Part shown: piece after piece, positions 44,918-54,069 of the stretch
Position numbering within the stretch: position 1 is the stretch's first letter
Layout of the letters: every line of letters starts with the position of its first letter
From: Pseudomonas taiwanensis
GTDB lineage: Bacteria; Pseudomonadota; Gammaproteobacteria; Pseudomonadales; Pseudomonadaceae
NCBI RefSeq assembly: GCF_013393345.1
Contig: NZ_QJRF01000039.1
Span: forward strand, 124,001 to 188,000
Length of the DNA: 64,000 bases
Reading direction: 5' to 3'
Position numbers and translations under genes: made by a program
Notes under the pieces: model-generated
Told to the model about the DNA's origin: nothing
Databases searched by the model: none
Seen by the model: only the letters and a program-made list of their open reading frames with translations

Positions 44918-46315
44918 GTGAGCGAACCCAATCCAGCCTCCCTCCCTGCCCTTTCCCGCCTCGACCGGCTCTGGCTCACCGAGGCCATCCGCCTGCGCGA
45001 AGAACACGCCGGCCCCCTCGAAGACGCCGAGGCAAACCGCCGCGCCAATGCCGCCGGCGGAGACCTCACCGCACGCATCGAAGCCCGCGCGCTCTGGCTC
45101 GCCCAGCGCGACGGGCAGCTACAGGCCCTGCAGCACTGGCGCCAGGGCGCACGACTCGCCGGCTTGTTGCTGCTGGTGCTCGCCCTGGTCAGCGGCGCAG
45201 GCCTGGCGGTTGCCGCCCTTGGCGATGGCCAACGCCCGGTCAACCTGTTCTGGGCATTGGGCAGCCTGCTCGGCCTGCATTTACTGATGCTGCTCGGTTG
45301 GGCCCTGTCGTTTTGTCTCGGCAGCAGCGCCAGCGTGCTGGGGCGCATCTGGCTTTGGCTCAGCGGCAAGCTCGCCCGGGACGCCCAGGCCGCACATCTG
45401 GCCCCCGCACTGCTCCTGCTGCTGCAACGCCAACGCCTGACCCGCTGGGGCCTGGGCACCCTGGTTCACGGCGTCTGGCTGCTGACCCTGGGCAGCGCCC
45501 TCGCGGTCCTCCTCCTCCTGCTCGCTACCCGTCGCTACGGTTTCGTCTGGGAAACCACCATCCTCGGCAGCGACACCTTCGTCTTCCTCACCCAGGCCCT
45601 CGGCGCGCTTCCCAGCCTGTTCGGTTTCAGCCTGCCGGATGCCGCAACCATTCGCGCCAGCAGCAGCGTGGTCGGCGAAGAAGCCGCGCGCCAGGCCTGG
45701 TCAGGCTGGCTGCTGGGGGTCACCTTCACCTACGGCCTGTTGCCGCGCCTGCTGCTGGGGCTGTTCTGCTTCTGGTGCTGGTCACAAGGACGTGCACGCC
45801 TTGGCCTGGACCTCAGCCTGCCTGGCTACAGCTTGCTGCGCGAACGCCTGCAGCCCGCCAGCGAGCGTCTGGGCGTTTGCGATGCCGCCCCGACCGAACT
45901 GGTCGAACCCCACGCCGGCAGCCTGAATGGCGCCAGCCAGGGTGCGCTGCTGGTGGCGATCGAACTGGATGATCGCCGCCCCTGGCCGCCGCCCCTGCCC
46001 AAAGGCGTCGGTGATGCAGGCGTGCTCGACAGCCGCGAACAGCGCCAGCGTTTGCTCGACCAGCTCAGCCGCTTTCCGCCAGAACGCCTCGCCGTGGCCT
46101 GCGACCCTCGTCGCTCGCCGGATCGGGGCACCCTGGCATTGATCGGCGAACTTGCGCGCAGCGCGGGCCAGATCCGCATCTGGCTCCTGCCCCCACCCTC
46201 AGGCGAGATCCTGGATAGCCAGCGCCTGGAAGATTGGCACCAGGCACTCGACCGTCTGGCCCTGACCCACGCTCAGGGGGCTCCCCTGCACTGGCTGGAG
46301 ACCGGCCATGACTAA
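44918..46315 (+). CDS. DUF2868 membrane protein
   Basis: The ~465-residue protein has four to five helices (about residues 78-100, 112-135, 180-205, 260-290). A conserved N-terminal RLDRLWLTEAIRLREEHAGPLEDAEANRRAN follows the start, read as LDRLWLTEAIRLREEH. I choose GTG at 44918, giving MSEPNP..., with AAGAAG upstream. A TTG at 44900 is possible but has no ribosome site. DUF2868 proteins occur beside DUF3482 GTPases, as here with an 8-bp overlap. Function is unknown; a GTPase-regulated membrane process is an inference. Confidence 0.82.
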   Translation: MSEPNPASLPALSRLDRLWLTEAIRLREEHAGPLEDAEANRRANAAGGDLTARIEARALWLAQRDGQLQALQHWRQGARLAGLLLLVLALVSGAGLAVAALGDGQRPVNLFWALGSLLGLHLLMLLGWALSFCLGSSASVLGRIWLWLSGKLARDAQAAHLAPALLLLLQRQRLTRWGLGTLVHGVWLLTLGSALAVLLLLLATRRYGFVWETTILGSDTFVFLTQALGALPSLFGFSLPDAATIRASSSVVGEEAARQAWSGWLLGVTFTYGLLPRLLLGLFCFWCWSQGRARLGLDLSLPGYSLLRERLQPASERLGVCDAAPTELVEPHAGSLNGASQGALLVAIELDDRRPWPPPLPKGVGDAGVLDSREQRQRLLDQLSRFPPERLAVACDPRRSPDRGTLALIGELARSAGQIRIWLLPPPSGEILDSQRLEDWHQALDRLALTHAQGAPLHWLETGHD

Positions 46316-47678
46316 ACCCTTGAAGCTCGCCGTGGTGGGCCACACCAACGTGGGCAAGACCTCCCTGTTGCGCACCCTGCTGCGTGATCGGTCATTCGGC
46401 GACGTGTCCCATCGCCCCAGCACCACCCGGCACGTGGAAGGGGCGCGCCTGTCAGTGGACGGCCAGCCATTGCTGGAGCTTTACGACACGCCGGGCCTGG
46501 AAGACGCCATCGCCCTTCTCGATCACCTGGAACGACTGGATCGCCCTGGCGAACGCCTGGATGGCCCCGCCCGCCTCGCCCGTTTCCTCGACGGCAGCGA
46601 AGCACGCCAGCGTTTCGAGCAGGAGGCCAAGGTGCTGCGCCAACTGCTGGCCTCCGACGCCGGGCTCTATGTGATCGACGCCCGCGAGCCGGTGCTGGCC
46701 AAGTACCGCGATGAGCTGGCCGTGCTCGCCATGTGCGGACGGCCGCTGCTGCCCGTGCTGAACTTCGTCGCCAGCGAAAATCACCGTGAGGCCGACTGGC
46801 GCGAGGCCCTCGCCCGCCTGGGCCTGCATGCGCTGGTGCGCTTCGACAGCGTGGCGCCGCCGCTGGATGGTGAAGAGCGGCTCTACGACAGCCTGGCCCT
46901 GCTGCTGGAACGCGCCCGTCCGCAGTTGCAGCTGCTGGTGGACGATCACCAGGCGCAACGCCGGTTACGCCTGGAAGCCGGTAGCCGCCTGATCGCCGAA
47001 CTCCTGCTGGACGTCGCCGCCTGCCGCCGCAGCGTGCCGGCCCAGGACGCCGCCCTCCAGGCGGCCACAGAGGCCCTGCGCCAGCAGGTGCGCCAGCGTG
47101 AGCAACGTTGCGTGGAAGCCCTGCTGCGCCTCTACGCCTTCGCTCCGGACGATGCCGCCACCAGCGACCTGCCGCTGCTGGGCGGCCGCTGGGGCGACGA
47201 TCTGTTCAACCCGGAAACGCTCAAGCAACTGGGCGTTCGCCTGGGCGGCGGCATGGCCGCGGGGGCGGCGGCCGGCGCCAGTGTCGACCTGCTCGTGGGC
47301 GGCCTCACGCTGGGTGCGGCAGCGGCGCTCGGAGCCATCGCCGGCGGCGCCTGGCAGACCTTCGGCCACTATGGCGAACGGTTGCTGGGCAAGATCAAGG
47401 GACAACGCGAGCTGACCGTGGACGACGCCATCCTGCGCCTGCTGGCGCTGCGTCAACGGCAGTTGCTGGCGGCGCTCGACGCGCGTGGCCACGCGGCGTT
47501 CGACGCGGTGCGCGTCGACACGCCGGAGGCGAGGCAGTGGCAGGAAGGCAAGCTGCCGCCAGTACTGGGCAAGGCCCGCGCCCATCCGGAATGGTCGTCG
47601 CTGAATCCGGGTGCCGAGCTGGAACAGGCGGAGCGCCAGGGGCAGGTAGCGACCCTGGCCACTGGCCTCATGCCCTGA
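46308..47678 (+). CDS. DUF3482 GTPase
   Basis: The 456-residue protein has an Era/TrmE-like G domain: P-loop GHTNVGKTS (residues 11-19), a switch with PSTTRH, and G3 DTPG in LYDTPGLED. LPVLNF sits where the NKxD motif belongs, so the base-specificity motif is weak. The C-terminal half has a DUF3482 region with a Gly/Ala-rich hydrophobic hairpin (GGGMAAGAAAGASVDLLVGG is the start; about residues 310-350) that may insert in membrane. It is translationally linked to the DUF2868 gene. Function is unknown. Confidence 0.88.
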   Translation: MTKPLKLAVVGHTNVGKTSLLRTLLRDRSFGDVSHRPSTTRHVEGARLSVDGQPLLELYDTPGLEDAIALLDHLERLDRPGERLDGPARLARFLDGSEARQRFEQEAKVLRQLLASDAGLYVIDAREPVLAKYRDELAVLAMCGRPLLPVLNFVASENHREADWREALARLGLHALVRFDSVAPPLDGEERLYDSLALLLERARPQLQLLVDDHQAQRRLRLEAGSRLIAELLLDVAACRRSVPAQDAALQAATEALRQQVRQREQRCVEALLRLYAFAPDDAATSDLPLLGGRWGDDLFNPETLKQLGVRLGGGMAAGAAAGASVDLLVGGLTLGAAAALGAIAGGAWQTFGHYGERLLGKIKGQRELTVDDAILRLLALRQRQLLAALDARGHAAFDAVRVDTPEARQWQEGKLPPVLGKARAHPEWSSLNPGAELEQAERQGQVATLATGLMP

Positions 47679-47839
47679 CGACATACCGGCGGCAAGGACT
47701 TACCGAAAACCCTCCGCTCCCGTAGGATTGGCCCGCCGCTTCAACAGGGCCCACCGTCTGAATGCACGGTGCCGGCAAGGGGCCAGATTCCCCGCCCCAG
47801 CGCGCCCGACACAAAAACAAGAACCGGGAGAGATGGATG

Positions 47840-48571
47840 ATGCGCAAGTTGTTGATGCTGTTCTGCCTGCTGAGCCCGTTGGCCTGGGGTAGTGAGCAGG
47901 ATGCCCGGCACCTGGGGGAGCTGAGCAGCCATAGCCGCCTGCTCTGCGCCAGTGCCATGGTCTATTTCAATCCTCAGGAGCGCGAGCCCGATCCCCGCGC
48001 CCTGAAGGCAACCTTCTACCACCTCAACACCCTGAACCGGCTCATCGTCCAGCTCGGCAGTCCTGAGTCGCTGCAGCGTCCGGTGCAGGCCATGGAAAAG
48101 TTGTTCAATACACTCGACGCCCTGCCGCGCGATCAGGCGGCCCGATTCCCGGAACTGGTGGGCCAGTTGCTGGAGCATGAACGGGGTCTGGAGCAAGCCG
48201 CCCAGGCGCTTTCCGCAGACATGAAACAGGATTCGGCAGCCGACCCTGGCGCACCGTTCAACGCGCAGAGCCAGGCACTGGCCAGCGTGCTGCTGGACTA
48301 TCAGCTTCGCGCCTATCCCTTGCCCAACAAGCTGGACTTCGCCCTGCCCGAGGCTCAGGCGGCGGGGCTGGATGCCGACATCGAACAGCGCTTCGACCAG
48401 TTGCTCGCTGGCCATCCGGAACACGCCGCAGTGCTGGGCAAGGCCCGGACCAACTACCGCTTCGTGCGCGCCCAGCTACAGCAAGGCGGCGGCCGCACCC
48501 ATGGCGGTGCCGAGTTCTATCTCAGTCGCGCAGCCGACGATCTCGACGAGCTGGCGGCGAACCTGAACTAG
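47840..48571 (+). CDS. Secreted hypothetical protein
   Basis: The 243-residue protein has a clear signal peptide (MRKLLMLFCLLSPLAWGSEQ). The mature part is helical, rich in Leu, Ala and Gln. No known motif is seen. A GGGAGAG ribosome site gives 7-bp spacing to the ATG at 47840; ATG at 47837 is the alternative. It stands alone between the DUF3482 gene and the convergent RNase T2-like gene. Likely periplasmic and conserved in the genus by context, function unknown. Confidence 0.72.
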   Translation: MRKLLMLFCLLSPLAWGSEQDARHLGELSSHSRLLCASAMVYFNPQEREPDPRALKATFYHLNTLNRLIVQLGSPESLQRPVQAMEKLFNTLDALPRDQAARFPELVGQLLEHERGLEQAAQALSADMKQDSAADPGAPFNAQSQALASVLLDYQLRAYPLPNKLDFALPEAQAAGLDADIEQRFDQLLAGHPEHAAVLGKARTNYRFVRAQLQQGGGRTHGGAEFYLSRAADDLDELAANLN

Positions 48572-48633
48572 CCCGCGACGCGCATCAGCCGGGCTGCCGA
48601 GGGTGTCCCCGAAGCAGCTCGGAGCACCCCGGA

Positions 48634-49632
48634 TCAGCGTCCGCCGGCTTCGATCTGGATGCGATCAGCACGGCATTCGCTGCGATCCCGCGCGCGACTC
48701 GCGGCGAACTGCCCATCGACTACATCGACCAGATTGTCAGCCTGATTCAGTTCACGGGGCAGGGCGACACGAATCTCCTGCAGGTACTGACCGCTGCAAA
48801 TGAGCAGGAAGTTGTTCTGCGCATCGCGGCTACCGAAGTCTTTCTCCACGCGCTCATAGAACAAGCGTTTCGAAATGGCGCCGCCGATATTGGCAACGAC
48901 GTACTGGCCCGCCGCCGACTGGTCCAGCTGGCGCACCAGATCCACCGCGCGGCGGAAGTAGGCGTCGTCGTCCATCTGCGTCTGGCAGACACCGTGCTTG
49001 TCCCACTGGTAGCGCCCGAAGCTGGTGCCGTAACGGAAGTTCGGCATCCATGGGCGGAGGTAGGCCAGTGTGTCCGCGCTGAGCTTGAGATCGGGTCCGG
49101 CGCAGTGACCGTAGCGCTTGCCGCAGGATTGTCGATTAGGCCATAGGCCATGCAGGGTCAGGTGGGAGATTTTCAGCTCACCGGACTCCAGGCCCTCGCA
49201 TTCGGGCTTGCTGCCCTTGTAGGACGCGTGCTCGCAGAAGCCCGGCTGCCAGGTGGCCGCCAGCACGTAGCCGTCATGCTGGTCCGGCAGGCTGCAGATG
49301 TCGCCGCTGCTTTCGGTCTTCGCGGGCTTGCCGGTGTTGAACACCAACCCTTCAACGGCCCCGCAATCGGCCGCAACCCAGCGCAGCGGCGTGGCACTGC
49401 CCGGAATGCGGATTCGCAGCCAGTCGTAATCGCTCGTGTTGACCTCCACCACTTCGTAGCGCTGGCCCGGCTCCACCTTGAGGTCGTCCGGATTGCTCTG
49501 CTTGCGGATGGACTGGAAGGCCTCGCAACGCTGGCTGGCGACGAAGCTGCCCTGGGCCGGCTCGGCCCAGGCGATGAAGGACGGCCAGAGGCCGAAAAGC
49601 CCCGTGAGCAGGGCTGCAAGCGGGGCTTTCAT
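48634..49632 (-). CDS. Secreted ribonuclease T2-family protein with N-terminal SH3-like region
   Basis: The 332-residue protein has a signal peptide (cleaved near WAEPA, residue 23). An SH3-like N-domain (YEVVEVNTSDYDWLRIRIP, about 59-95) and an RNase T2 domain follow. Motif CAS I is LTLHGLWPN with H161, and CAS II is YQWDKHGVC with K212 and H213. The residue normally Glu in CAS II (HEWxKHG) is Gln209 here, which could lower activity. Cysteines are frequent, as in other T2 enzymes. A periplasmic RNA-degrading role is expected from the family. It is separate from the thyA transcript. Confidence 0.87.
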   Translation of the reverse strand: MKAPLAALLTGLFGLWPSFIAWAEPAQGSFVASQRCEAFQSIRKQSNPDDLKVEPGQRYEVVEVNTSDYDWLRIRIPGSATPLRWVAADCGAVEGLVFNTGKPAKTESSGDICSLPDQHDGYVLAATWQPGFCEHASYKGSKPECEGLESGELKISHLTLHGLWPNRQSCGKRYGHCAGPDLKLSADTLAYLRPWMPNFRYGTSFGRYQWDKHGVCQTQMDDDAYFRRAVDLVRQLDQSAAGQYVVANIGGAISKRLFYERVEKDFGSRDAQNNFLLICSGQYLQEIRVALPRELNQADNLVDVVDGQFAASRARDRSECRADRIQIEAGGR

Positions 49633-49679
49633 GGTGACTCCTGTCAGCGGAAGACCGGGGCGTTTGTCGCCCCGGTGGA

Positions 49680-50474
49680 TCAGACGGCGACCGGCGCCTT
49701 GATGTGCGGATGCGCCTGGTAGCCCACCAGTTCGAAGTCCTCGAACTTGAAGGCGAACAGGTCCTTCACGTCCGGATTGATCTTCATGGTCGGCAACGGC
49801 AGCGGCTCGCGGGTGAGCTGCAGGTCGGTCTGCTCGATGTGGTTGGCGTACAGGTGGCAGTCGCCGCCGGTCCAGATGAACTCGCCCGGCTCCAGGTCGC
49901 AGACCTGGGCCACCATCAGGGTCAGCAAGGCATAGCTGGCGATGTTGAAGGGCACGCCGAGGAAGATATCGGCGGAGCGCTGGTACAGCTGGCAGCTCAG
50001 CTTGCCGTTGGCCACGTAGAACTGGAACAGCGCGTGGCAGGGCGGCAGCGCCATCTCATCCACCAGGGCCGGGTTCCAGGCGGAAACGATCAGCCGGCGC
50101 GAGTCCGGGTTCTTCTTGATCATTTCCACCACCTTGGCGATCTGGTCGATGGACTCGCCATTGGGCGCCGGCCAGGAGCGCCACTGGTAGCCGTAGACCG
50201 GCCCAAGGTTGCCCTCTTCGTCGGCCCATTCATCCCAGATGGAGACGCCGTTGTCCTTCAGGTACTTGATGTTGGTATCGCCCTGGAGGAACCACAGCAG
50301 CTCATGGACGATGGATTTCAGGTGGCACTTCTTGGTGGTCACCATGGGGAAGCCGTCGGCCAGGTCGAAGCGCATCTGGTGGCCGAACACGCTATAGGTG
50401 CCGGTGCCGGTGCGGTCGCTCTTGAAGGTGCCGGTCTCGCGCACGCGGCGCATCAGGTCGAGATACTGTTTCAT
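49680..50474 (-). CDS. thyA: Thymidylate synthase
   Basis: ThyA makes dTMP from dUMP with methylene-tetrahydrofolate. The 264-residue protein matches E. coli in length. It has the folate/dUMP motif [11 protein letters not shown], the catalytic Cys in [27 protein letters not shown] and the dUMP-binding HIEQ. The true start is ATG at 50474, which overlaps the lgt stop by one base (TGATG). A longer open frame from upstream is just lgt read in the wrong frame. Confidence 0.97.
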   Translation of the reverse strand: MKQYLDLMRRVRETGTFKSDRTGTGTYSVFGHQMRFDLADGFPMVTTKKCHLKSIVHELLWFLQGDTNIKYLKDNGVSIWDEWADEEGNLGPVYGYQWRSWPAPNGESIDQIAKVVEMIKKNPDSRRLIVSAWNPALVDEMALPPCHALFQFYVANGKLSCQLYQRSADIFLGVPFNIASYALLTLMVAQVCDLEPGEFIWTGGDCHLYANHIEQTDLQLTREPLPLPTMKINPDVKDLFAFKFEDFELVGYQAHPHIKAPVAV

Positions 50475-51277
50475 CAGACGACTCCTTGGGCAGCCTGGCG
50501 GCGATGGGCCCAGACAATCAGGGCGATGCCGCCGAAGATCATCGGCAGGCAGAGGATCTGGCCCATGGTCAGCCAGCCGAAGGCCAGGTAACCGAGTTGG
50601 GCATCCGGTACGCGGACGAACTCCACCGCGAAGCGGAAAAGACCGTAGAACAGCGCGAACATGCCGGAAACGGCCATGGTCGGGCGGGGTTTGCGCGAAT
50701 AGAACCAGAGGATGGCGAACAGTGCCACGCCTTCCAGGGCGAACTGGTACAGCTGCGACGGATGGCGCGGCAACTGCGCCGGGTCGGTGGGGAAGATCAT
50801 CGCCCAGGGCAGGTCGGTGGCCTTGCCCCAGAGCTCGGCGTTGATGAAGTTGCCGATGCGGCCGGCGCCCAGGCCGATGGGGACCAGCGGCGCGATGAAG
50901 TCCATCAGCTGGAAGAAGCTCTTGTTGTTGCGCTTGCCGAACCAGAGGGTGGCCAGCATCACGCCGATCAGGCCGCCGTGGAACGACATGCCGCCCTTCC
51001 AGACTTCGAGGATCAGCAGCGGATTGGCGATGTACGCCGACAGATCGTAGAACAAGACGTAACCAAGACGACCGCCGGCGATGACGCCGAGGGCGACCCA
51101 GAACACCAGGTCGGAGAGCTTTTCCTTGCTCCAGGTGGGGTCGAAGGCCTTCAGGCGACGCGAGGCCAGCCACCAGGCACCCCCGATGCCGATGAGGTAC
51201 ATCAGGCCGTACCAGTGGATCTTCAGCGGGCCGATAGCCAGCGCTACCGGATCGATCTGGGGATAAGCCAGCATCAC
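50474..51277 (-). CDS. lgt: Prolipoprotein diacylglyceryl transferase
   Basis: Lgt attaches diacylglycerol to the lipobox Cys of prolipoproteins. The 267-residue inner-membrane protein has seven helices. The signature is [17 protein letters not shown], with PRHPSQLYQ later and an N-terminal [10 protein letters not shown]. All are diagnostic. It is coupled to thyA and 6 bp after the TSUP gene, so the three may form one operon. Confidence 0.97.
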   Translation of the reverse strand: MMLAYPQIDPVALAIGPLKIHWYGLMYLIGIGGAWWLASRRLKAFDPTWSKEKLSDLVFWVALGVIAGGRLGYVLFYDLSAYIANPLLILEVWKGGMSFHGGLIGVMLATLWFGKRNNKSFFQLMDFIAPLVPIGLGAGRIGNFINAELWGKATDLPWAMIFPTDPAQLPRHPSQLYQFALEGVALFAILWFYSRKPRPTMAVSGMFALFYGLFRFAVEFVRVPDAQLGYLAFGWLTMGQILCLPMIFGGIALIVWAHRRQAAQGVV

Positions 51278-51283
51278 AGCTCC

Positions 51284-52066
51284 TTAGATCAGGAAATTCA
51301 GGCCCACTGTCAGCAGCAGCAGGGCGAACAGGCGCTTCAGCAGGCGCGGCGATAGCCTATGGGCCAGGCGCGCACCGAAGCGGGCGAAGAACATGCTGGT
51401 GGCGGCAATGCCGACCAGCGCCGGAAGGTAGACGAAGCCAAAGCTGTAGGGCGGCAGGTTGGCGTTGTTCCAGCCCAGCACCATGAACGACAACGCGCTC
51501 GCCGCGGCAATCGGCAGCCCGCAGGCCGCGGAGGTGGCCACAGCCTGCTGGATGGGTACGCTGCGCCAGGTCAGGAAGGGCACGGTCAGGGAGCCGCCGC
51601 CGATCCCGAAGATGGCAGAAGCCCAGCCGATCACCGCACCTGCCAGGGTCAGCCCCGGCTTGCCAGGGACATCGCGACTGGCCTTGGGCTTCAGGTCCAG
51701 GCCCATCTGGATGGCTACCAGTATGGCGAAGACACCGATGATCTTCTGCAACATCGGGCCCTGGATGGTGGCGGCGGTCAGCGAACCGAAGCCGGCGCCG
51801 ATGAGGATGCCGACGGCCATCCAGGCGAATATCGGCCAGCGCACCGCACCCTTGCGATGATGCTCGCGCACCGAGTTGATCGAGGTGAAGATGATGGTGG
51901 CCAGGGAGGTACCGACTGCCAGGTGCGTGAGGATGCCGGGATCGAATCCTTGGGCGGTGAAGCTGAATACCAGCACCGGCACGATTATCATGCCGCCGCC
52001 GACGCCAAACAGCCCGGCCAGCACTCCGGCGCAGGCGCCGAGCACCAGGTAGAGCAGGAATTCCAT
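51284..52066 (-). CDS. TSUP/TauE-family sulfite/anion exporter-like permease
   Basis: The 260-residue protein has eight helices. Two GxGGG motifs mark the TauE/SafE (TSUP) repeats: [13 protein letters not shown] near residue 26 and [13 protein letters not shown] near 160. Substrates in the family are sulfite, sulfoacetate or thiosulfate; here unknown. The ATG at 52066 (MEFLLYL) has a GGGGGTG ribosome site; six further upstream codons are possible. It is first in the lgt-thyA run. Confidence 0.92.
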   Translation of the reverse strand: MEFLLYLVLGACAGVLAGLFGVGGGMIIVPVLVFSFTAQGFDPGILTHLAVGTSLATIIFTSINSVREHHRKGAVRWPIFAWMAVGILIGAGFGSLTAATIQGPMLQKIIGVFAILVAIQMGLDLKPKASRDVPGKPGLTLAGAVIGWASAIFGIGGGSLTVPFLTWRSVPIQQAVATSAACGLPIAAASALSFMVLGWNNANLPPYSFGFVYLPALVGIAATSMFFARFGARLAHRLSPRLLKRLFALLLLTVGLNFLI

Positions 52067-52235
52067 GGACACCCCCGAAAACAAAGCGGCATGTTAACGG
52101 AAGGCTGTTTCTGGCTCCACCGCGTGGAGATGGACGTTCGACGGAAGCTGCCGATAACCCGGAAGTAGACATTTGCAGCTGATGTAGTTTTCCTACCGGC
52201 TGCTACACTCCGGCTCATAAAAAGGAGACGACTCC

Positions 52236-52988
52236 ATGTGCCTGATCGTATTCGCATGGCGCCCCGGACACGAAGTCCCGCTGGTGCTCGCTGCAAACCG
52301 AGATGAATTCTACGCACGTCCCACACTGTCCATGGCGAACTGGGAAGACGCACCTGGCGTGATCGCTGGGCGCGACCTGGAAGCCGGAGGCACCTGGCTC
52401 GGCGCCGGGCCCAAAGGCCGCTTCGCCGCCCTCACCAATATCCGCGACCCCCGAACGCCCCCGGTCGGCCGCACCCGTGGCGAGCTCTGCGTGCAGTTCC
52501 TGCGCGGAACCATGGGGCCAGGCGAATTCCTCGAGGATGCGCTGCGCCGCGCTAACGACTACTCGGGGTTCAACCTGCTGGTGGGGGACGACCGAGAGCT
52601 GTGGTTCCTCAACCCGCGCAGCGGCGGCCCGATCAACCTCAAGCCGGGCATCTATGGCGTCTCCAACGCCGATCTGGATACGCCCTGGCCCAAGGTCGAG
52701 CGCGGCAAGGCGGCCATCGCCGAATGCCTGAACCCGCCCTCGACCGATGCCCTGCTCAATCTGCTGCACGACCCGGAGGTTGCGCAGGACCACATCCTGC
52801 CGGACACCGGCGTGGGGCTGAACACCGAGCGCATGCTCTCCAGCGTGTTCATCGCCACCCGCACCTACGGCACCCGTGCCAGTTCGGCGCTGATCGTCCG
52901 CGCCGACGGCAGCCGCGAGCTGGTGGAGCGCAGCTACGGGCCCTACGGCGCGAAGCTGGGGGATGTGCGGATGGAGCTGAAGGACTGA
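52236..52988 (+). CDS. NRDE-family (TANGO2-like) protein
   Basis: The 250-residue protein starts MCLIVFAW with Cys2. The NRDE motif is at residues 21-24 in LAANRDEFYARP. TNIRDP and GFNLLVGD follow, as in the NRDE/TANGO2 family with an Ntn-hydrolase-like fold where Cys2 would be the nucleophile after Met removal. Function is not settled in bacteria. AAAAAGGAG upstream is a strong ribosome site. A TACACT -10-like box precedes it at 52203-52208. Confidence 0.92.
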   Translation: MCLIVFAWRPGHEVPLVLAANRDEFYARPTLSMANWEDAPGVIAGRDLEAGGTWLGAGPKGRFAALTNIRDPRTPPVGRTRGELCVQFLRGTMGPGEFLEDALRRANDYSGFNLLVGDDRELWFLNPRSGGPINLKPGIYGVSNADLDTPWPKVERGKAAIAECLNPPSTDALLNLLHDPEVAQDHILPDTGVGLNTERMLSSVFIATRTYGTRASSALIVRADGSRELVERSYGPYGAKLGDVRMELKD

Positions 52989-52999
52989 TTGTCCAGGGT

Positions 53000-53033
53000 G
53001 GGGCGGATTCCTTCGCCCACACCCGCTCCTACT
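53000..53033. repeat. Single REP-type repeat
   Basis: On the minus strand it reads AGTAGGAGCGGGTGTGGGCG followed by AAGGAATCCGCCCC. This matches the GTAGGAGCGG... REP consensus, with an internal GGCGGATT...TTCGCC hairpin. It is 11 bp past the NRDE stop. Confidence 0.6.
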
Positions 53034-53056
53034 GAATAAACGCTTCGCAGAGACGA

Positions 53057-53088
53057 CAAAGGCCACCCGAAGGTGGCCTTTGTATTTT
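53057..53088 (+). terminator. Rho-independent terminator between the NRDE gene and spuH
   Basis: A perfect 11-bp stem CAAAGGCCACC / GGTGGCCTTTG with a CGAA loop is followed by TATTTT on the plus strand. On the minus strand it lies 11 bp past the spuH stop and may also end the spu transcript. Confidence 0.85.
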
Positions 53089-53098
53089 CAGCACTGGA

Positions 53099-53983
53099 TC
53101 AGGCAGCTTGGGTGGCAGCCGGTTTCCAGTTGGAGGAAGCGGCTTCCTCGGCCATGGTTTCCATCGCCTGCTGGATGGCGCGCTTGCGACGCTCCTCGGC
53201 CCGGCGGGTGAAGTACCAGGCAAAGAAGGTGAACAGCGAGACGGTCAGCAGGATCAGGCTGGCCACGGCGTTGATCTCCGGTTTCACGCCCAGACGCACG
53301 GCGGAGAAGACCTCCATCGGCAGGGTGGTGGAACCGGGACCGGAGACGAAGCTCGCCAGTACCAGGTCGTCCAGGGACAGGGCGAAGGACATCATGCCGC
53401 CTGCCGCCAGGGACGGCGCGATCATCGGAATGGTGATCAGGATGAACACCTTCCACGGCCGCGCGCCCAGGTCCATGGCCGCTTCTTCGATGGACAGGTC
53501 CAGCTCACGCAGTCGCGCCGACACCACGATGGCCACGTAGGCCGAGCAGAAGGTGGTGTGGGCGATCCAGATGGTCACGATGCCACGCTCCTGGGGCCAG
53601 CCGATCAGTTGCGCCATGGCCACGAAGAGCAGCAGCAGCGACAGACCGGTGATCACCTCGGGCATTACCAGCGGCGCGGTGACCATGCCGCCGAACATCG
53701 TGCGGCCACGGAAACGCGGGATGCGGGTCAGCACGAAGGCAGCCAGGGTACCCAGGGCTACAGCGGCAACCGCGGTGTAGATGGCGATCTCCAGGGAGCG
53801 GCCCACCGAGTTCATCAGCTGGGTGTTGTCCAGCAGGCCCACGTACCATTTCACCGACCAGCCGCCCCAGACCGTTACCAGCTTGGAGGCGTTGAAGGAG
53901 TAGATCACCAGGATGACCATCGGCAGGTAGATGAACAGCAGGCCTGCCCACAGCATCAGGTTGGAGAAACTGAAGCGTTTCAT
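53099..53983 (-). CDS. spuH: Polyamine ABC transporter permease SpuH (PotI-like)
   Basis: The 294-residue permease has six helices. The binding-protein-dependent transport motif is EEAAMDLGARPWKVFILITIP (EAA loop). SNLMLWAGLLFIYLPMVILV is the first helix. It pairs with SpuG to import spermidine/putrescine. The ribosome site GGAGG and the ATG at 53983 lie in a diverged copy of the spuG 3' end (see 53980-54069), which overlaps this start by 4 bp. It is the last gene of the spu transcript. Confidence 0.95.
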   Translation of the reverse strand: MKRFSFSNLMLWAGLLFIYLPMVILVIYSFNASKLVTVWGGWSVKWYVGLLDNTQLMNSVGRSLEIAIYTAVAAVALGTLAAFVLTRIPRFRGRTMFGGMVTAPLVMPEVITGLSLLLLFVAMAQLIGWPQERGIVTIWIAHTTFCSAYVAIVVSARLRELDLSIEEAAMDLGARPWKVFILITIPMIAPSLAAGGMMSFALSLDDLVLASFVSGPGSTTLPMEVFSAVRLGVKPEINAVASLILLTVSLFTFFAWYFTRRAEERRKRAIQQAMETMAEEAASSNWKPAATQAA

Positions 53984-54069
53984 ACTTTGCCCTCCAGTTC
54001 CTTCGCCCAGCTTCTGGATGGAGAGTCGGTTGAAGAGAATGATGGGCACGATCCGAACAGATGATTCAT
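53980..54069 (-). CDS. 29-codon mini-ORF made by partial duplication of the spuG 3' end
   Basis: Starting at the ATG that overlaps the spuG stop (ATGA), an open frame of 29 codons ends ...WAKELEGKV and overlaps the spuH start (ATGA). The last 8 residues match the SpuG C-terminus. A 27-bp block at 54027-54053 is identical to 54100-54126 in spuG but read here in another frame. A GGAGG precedes each copy. Probably a translated coupling remnant, not a functional protein. Confidence 0.5.
   Translation of the reverse strand: MNHLFGSCPSFSSTDSPSRSWAKELEGKV

Noticed and set aside
49680-51173. 497-codon frame that seems to fuse an Arg/Pro-rich domain to thyA
   Set aside because: The first half is lgt read in the wrong frame. 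The real thyA starts at 50474.
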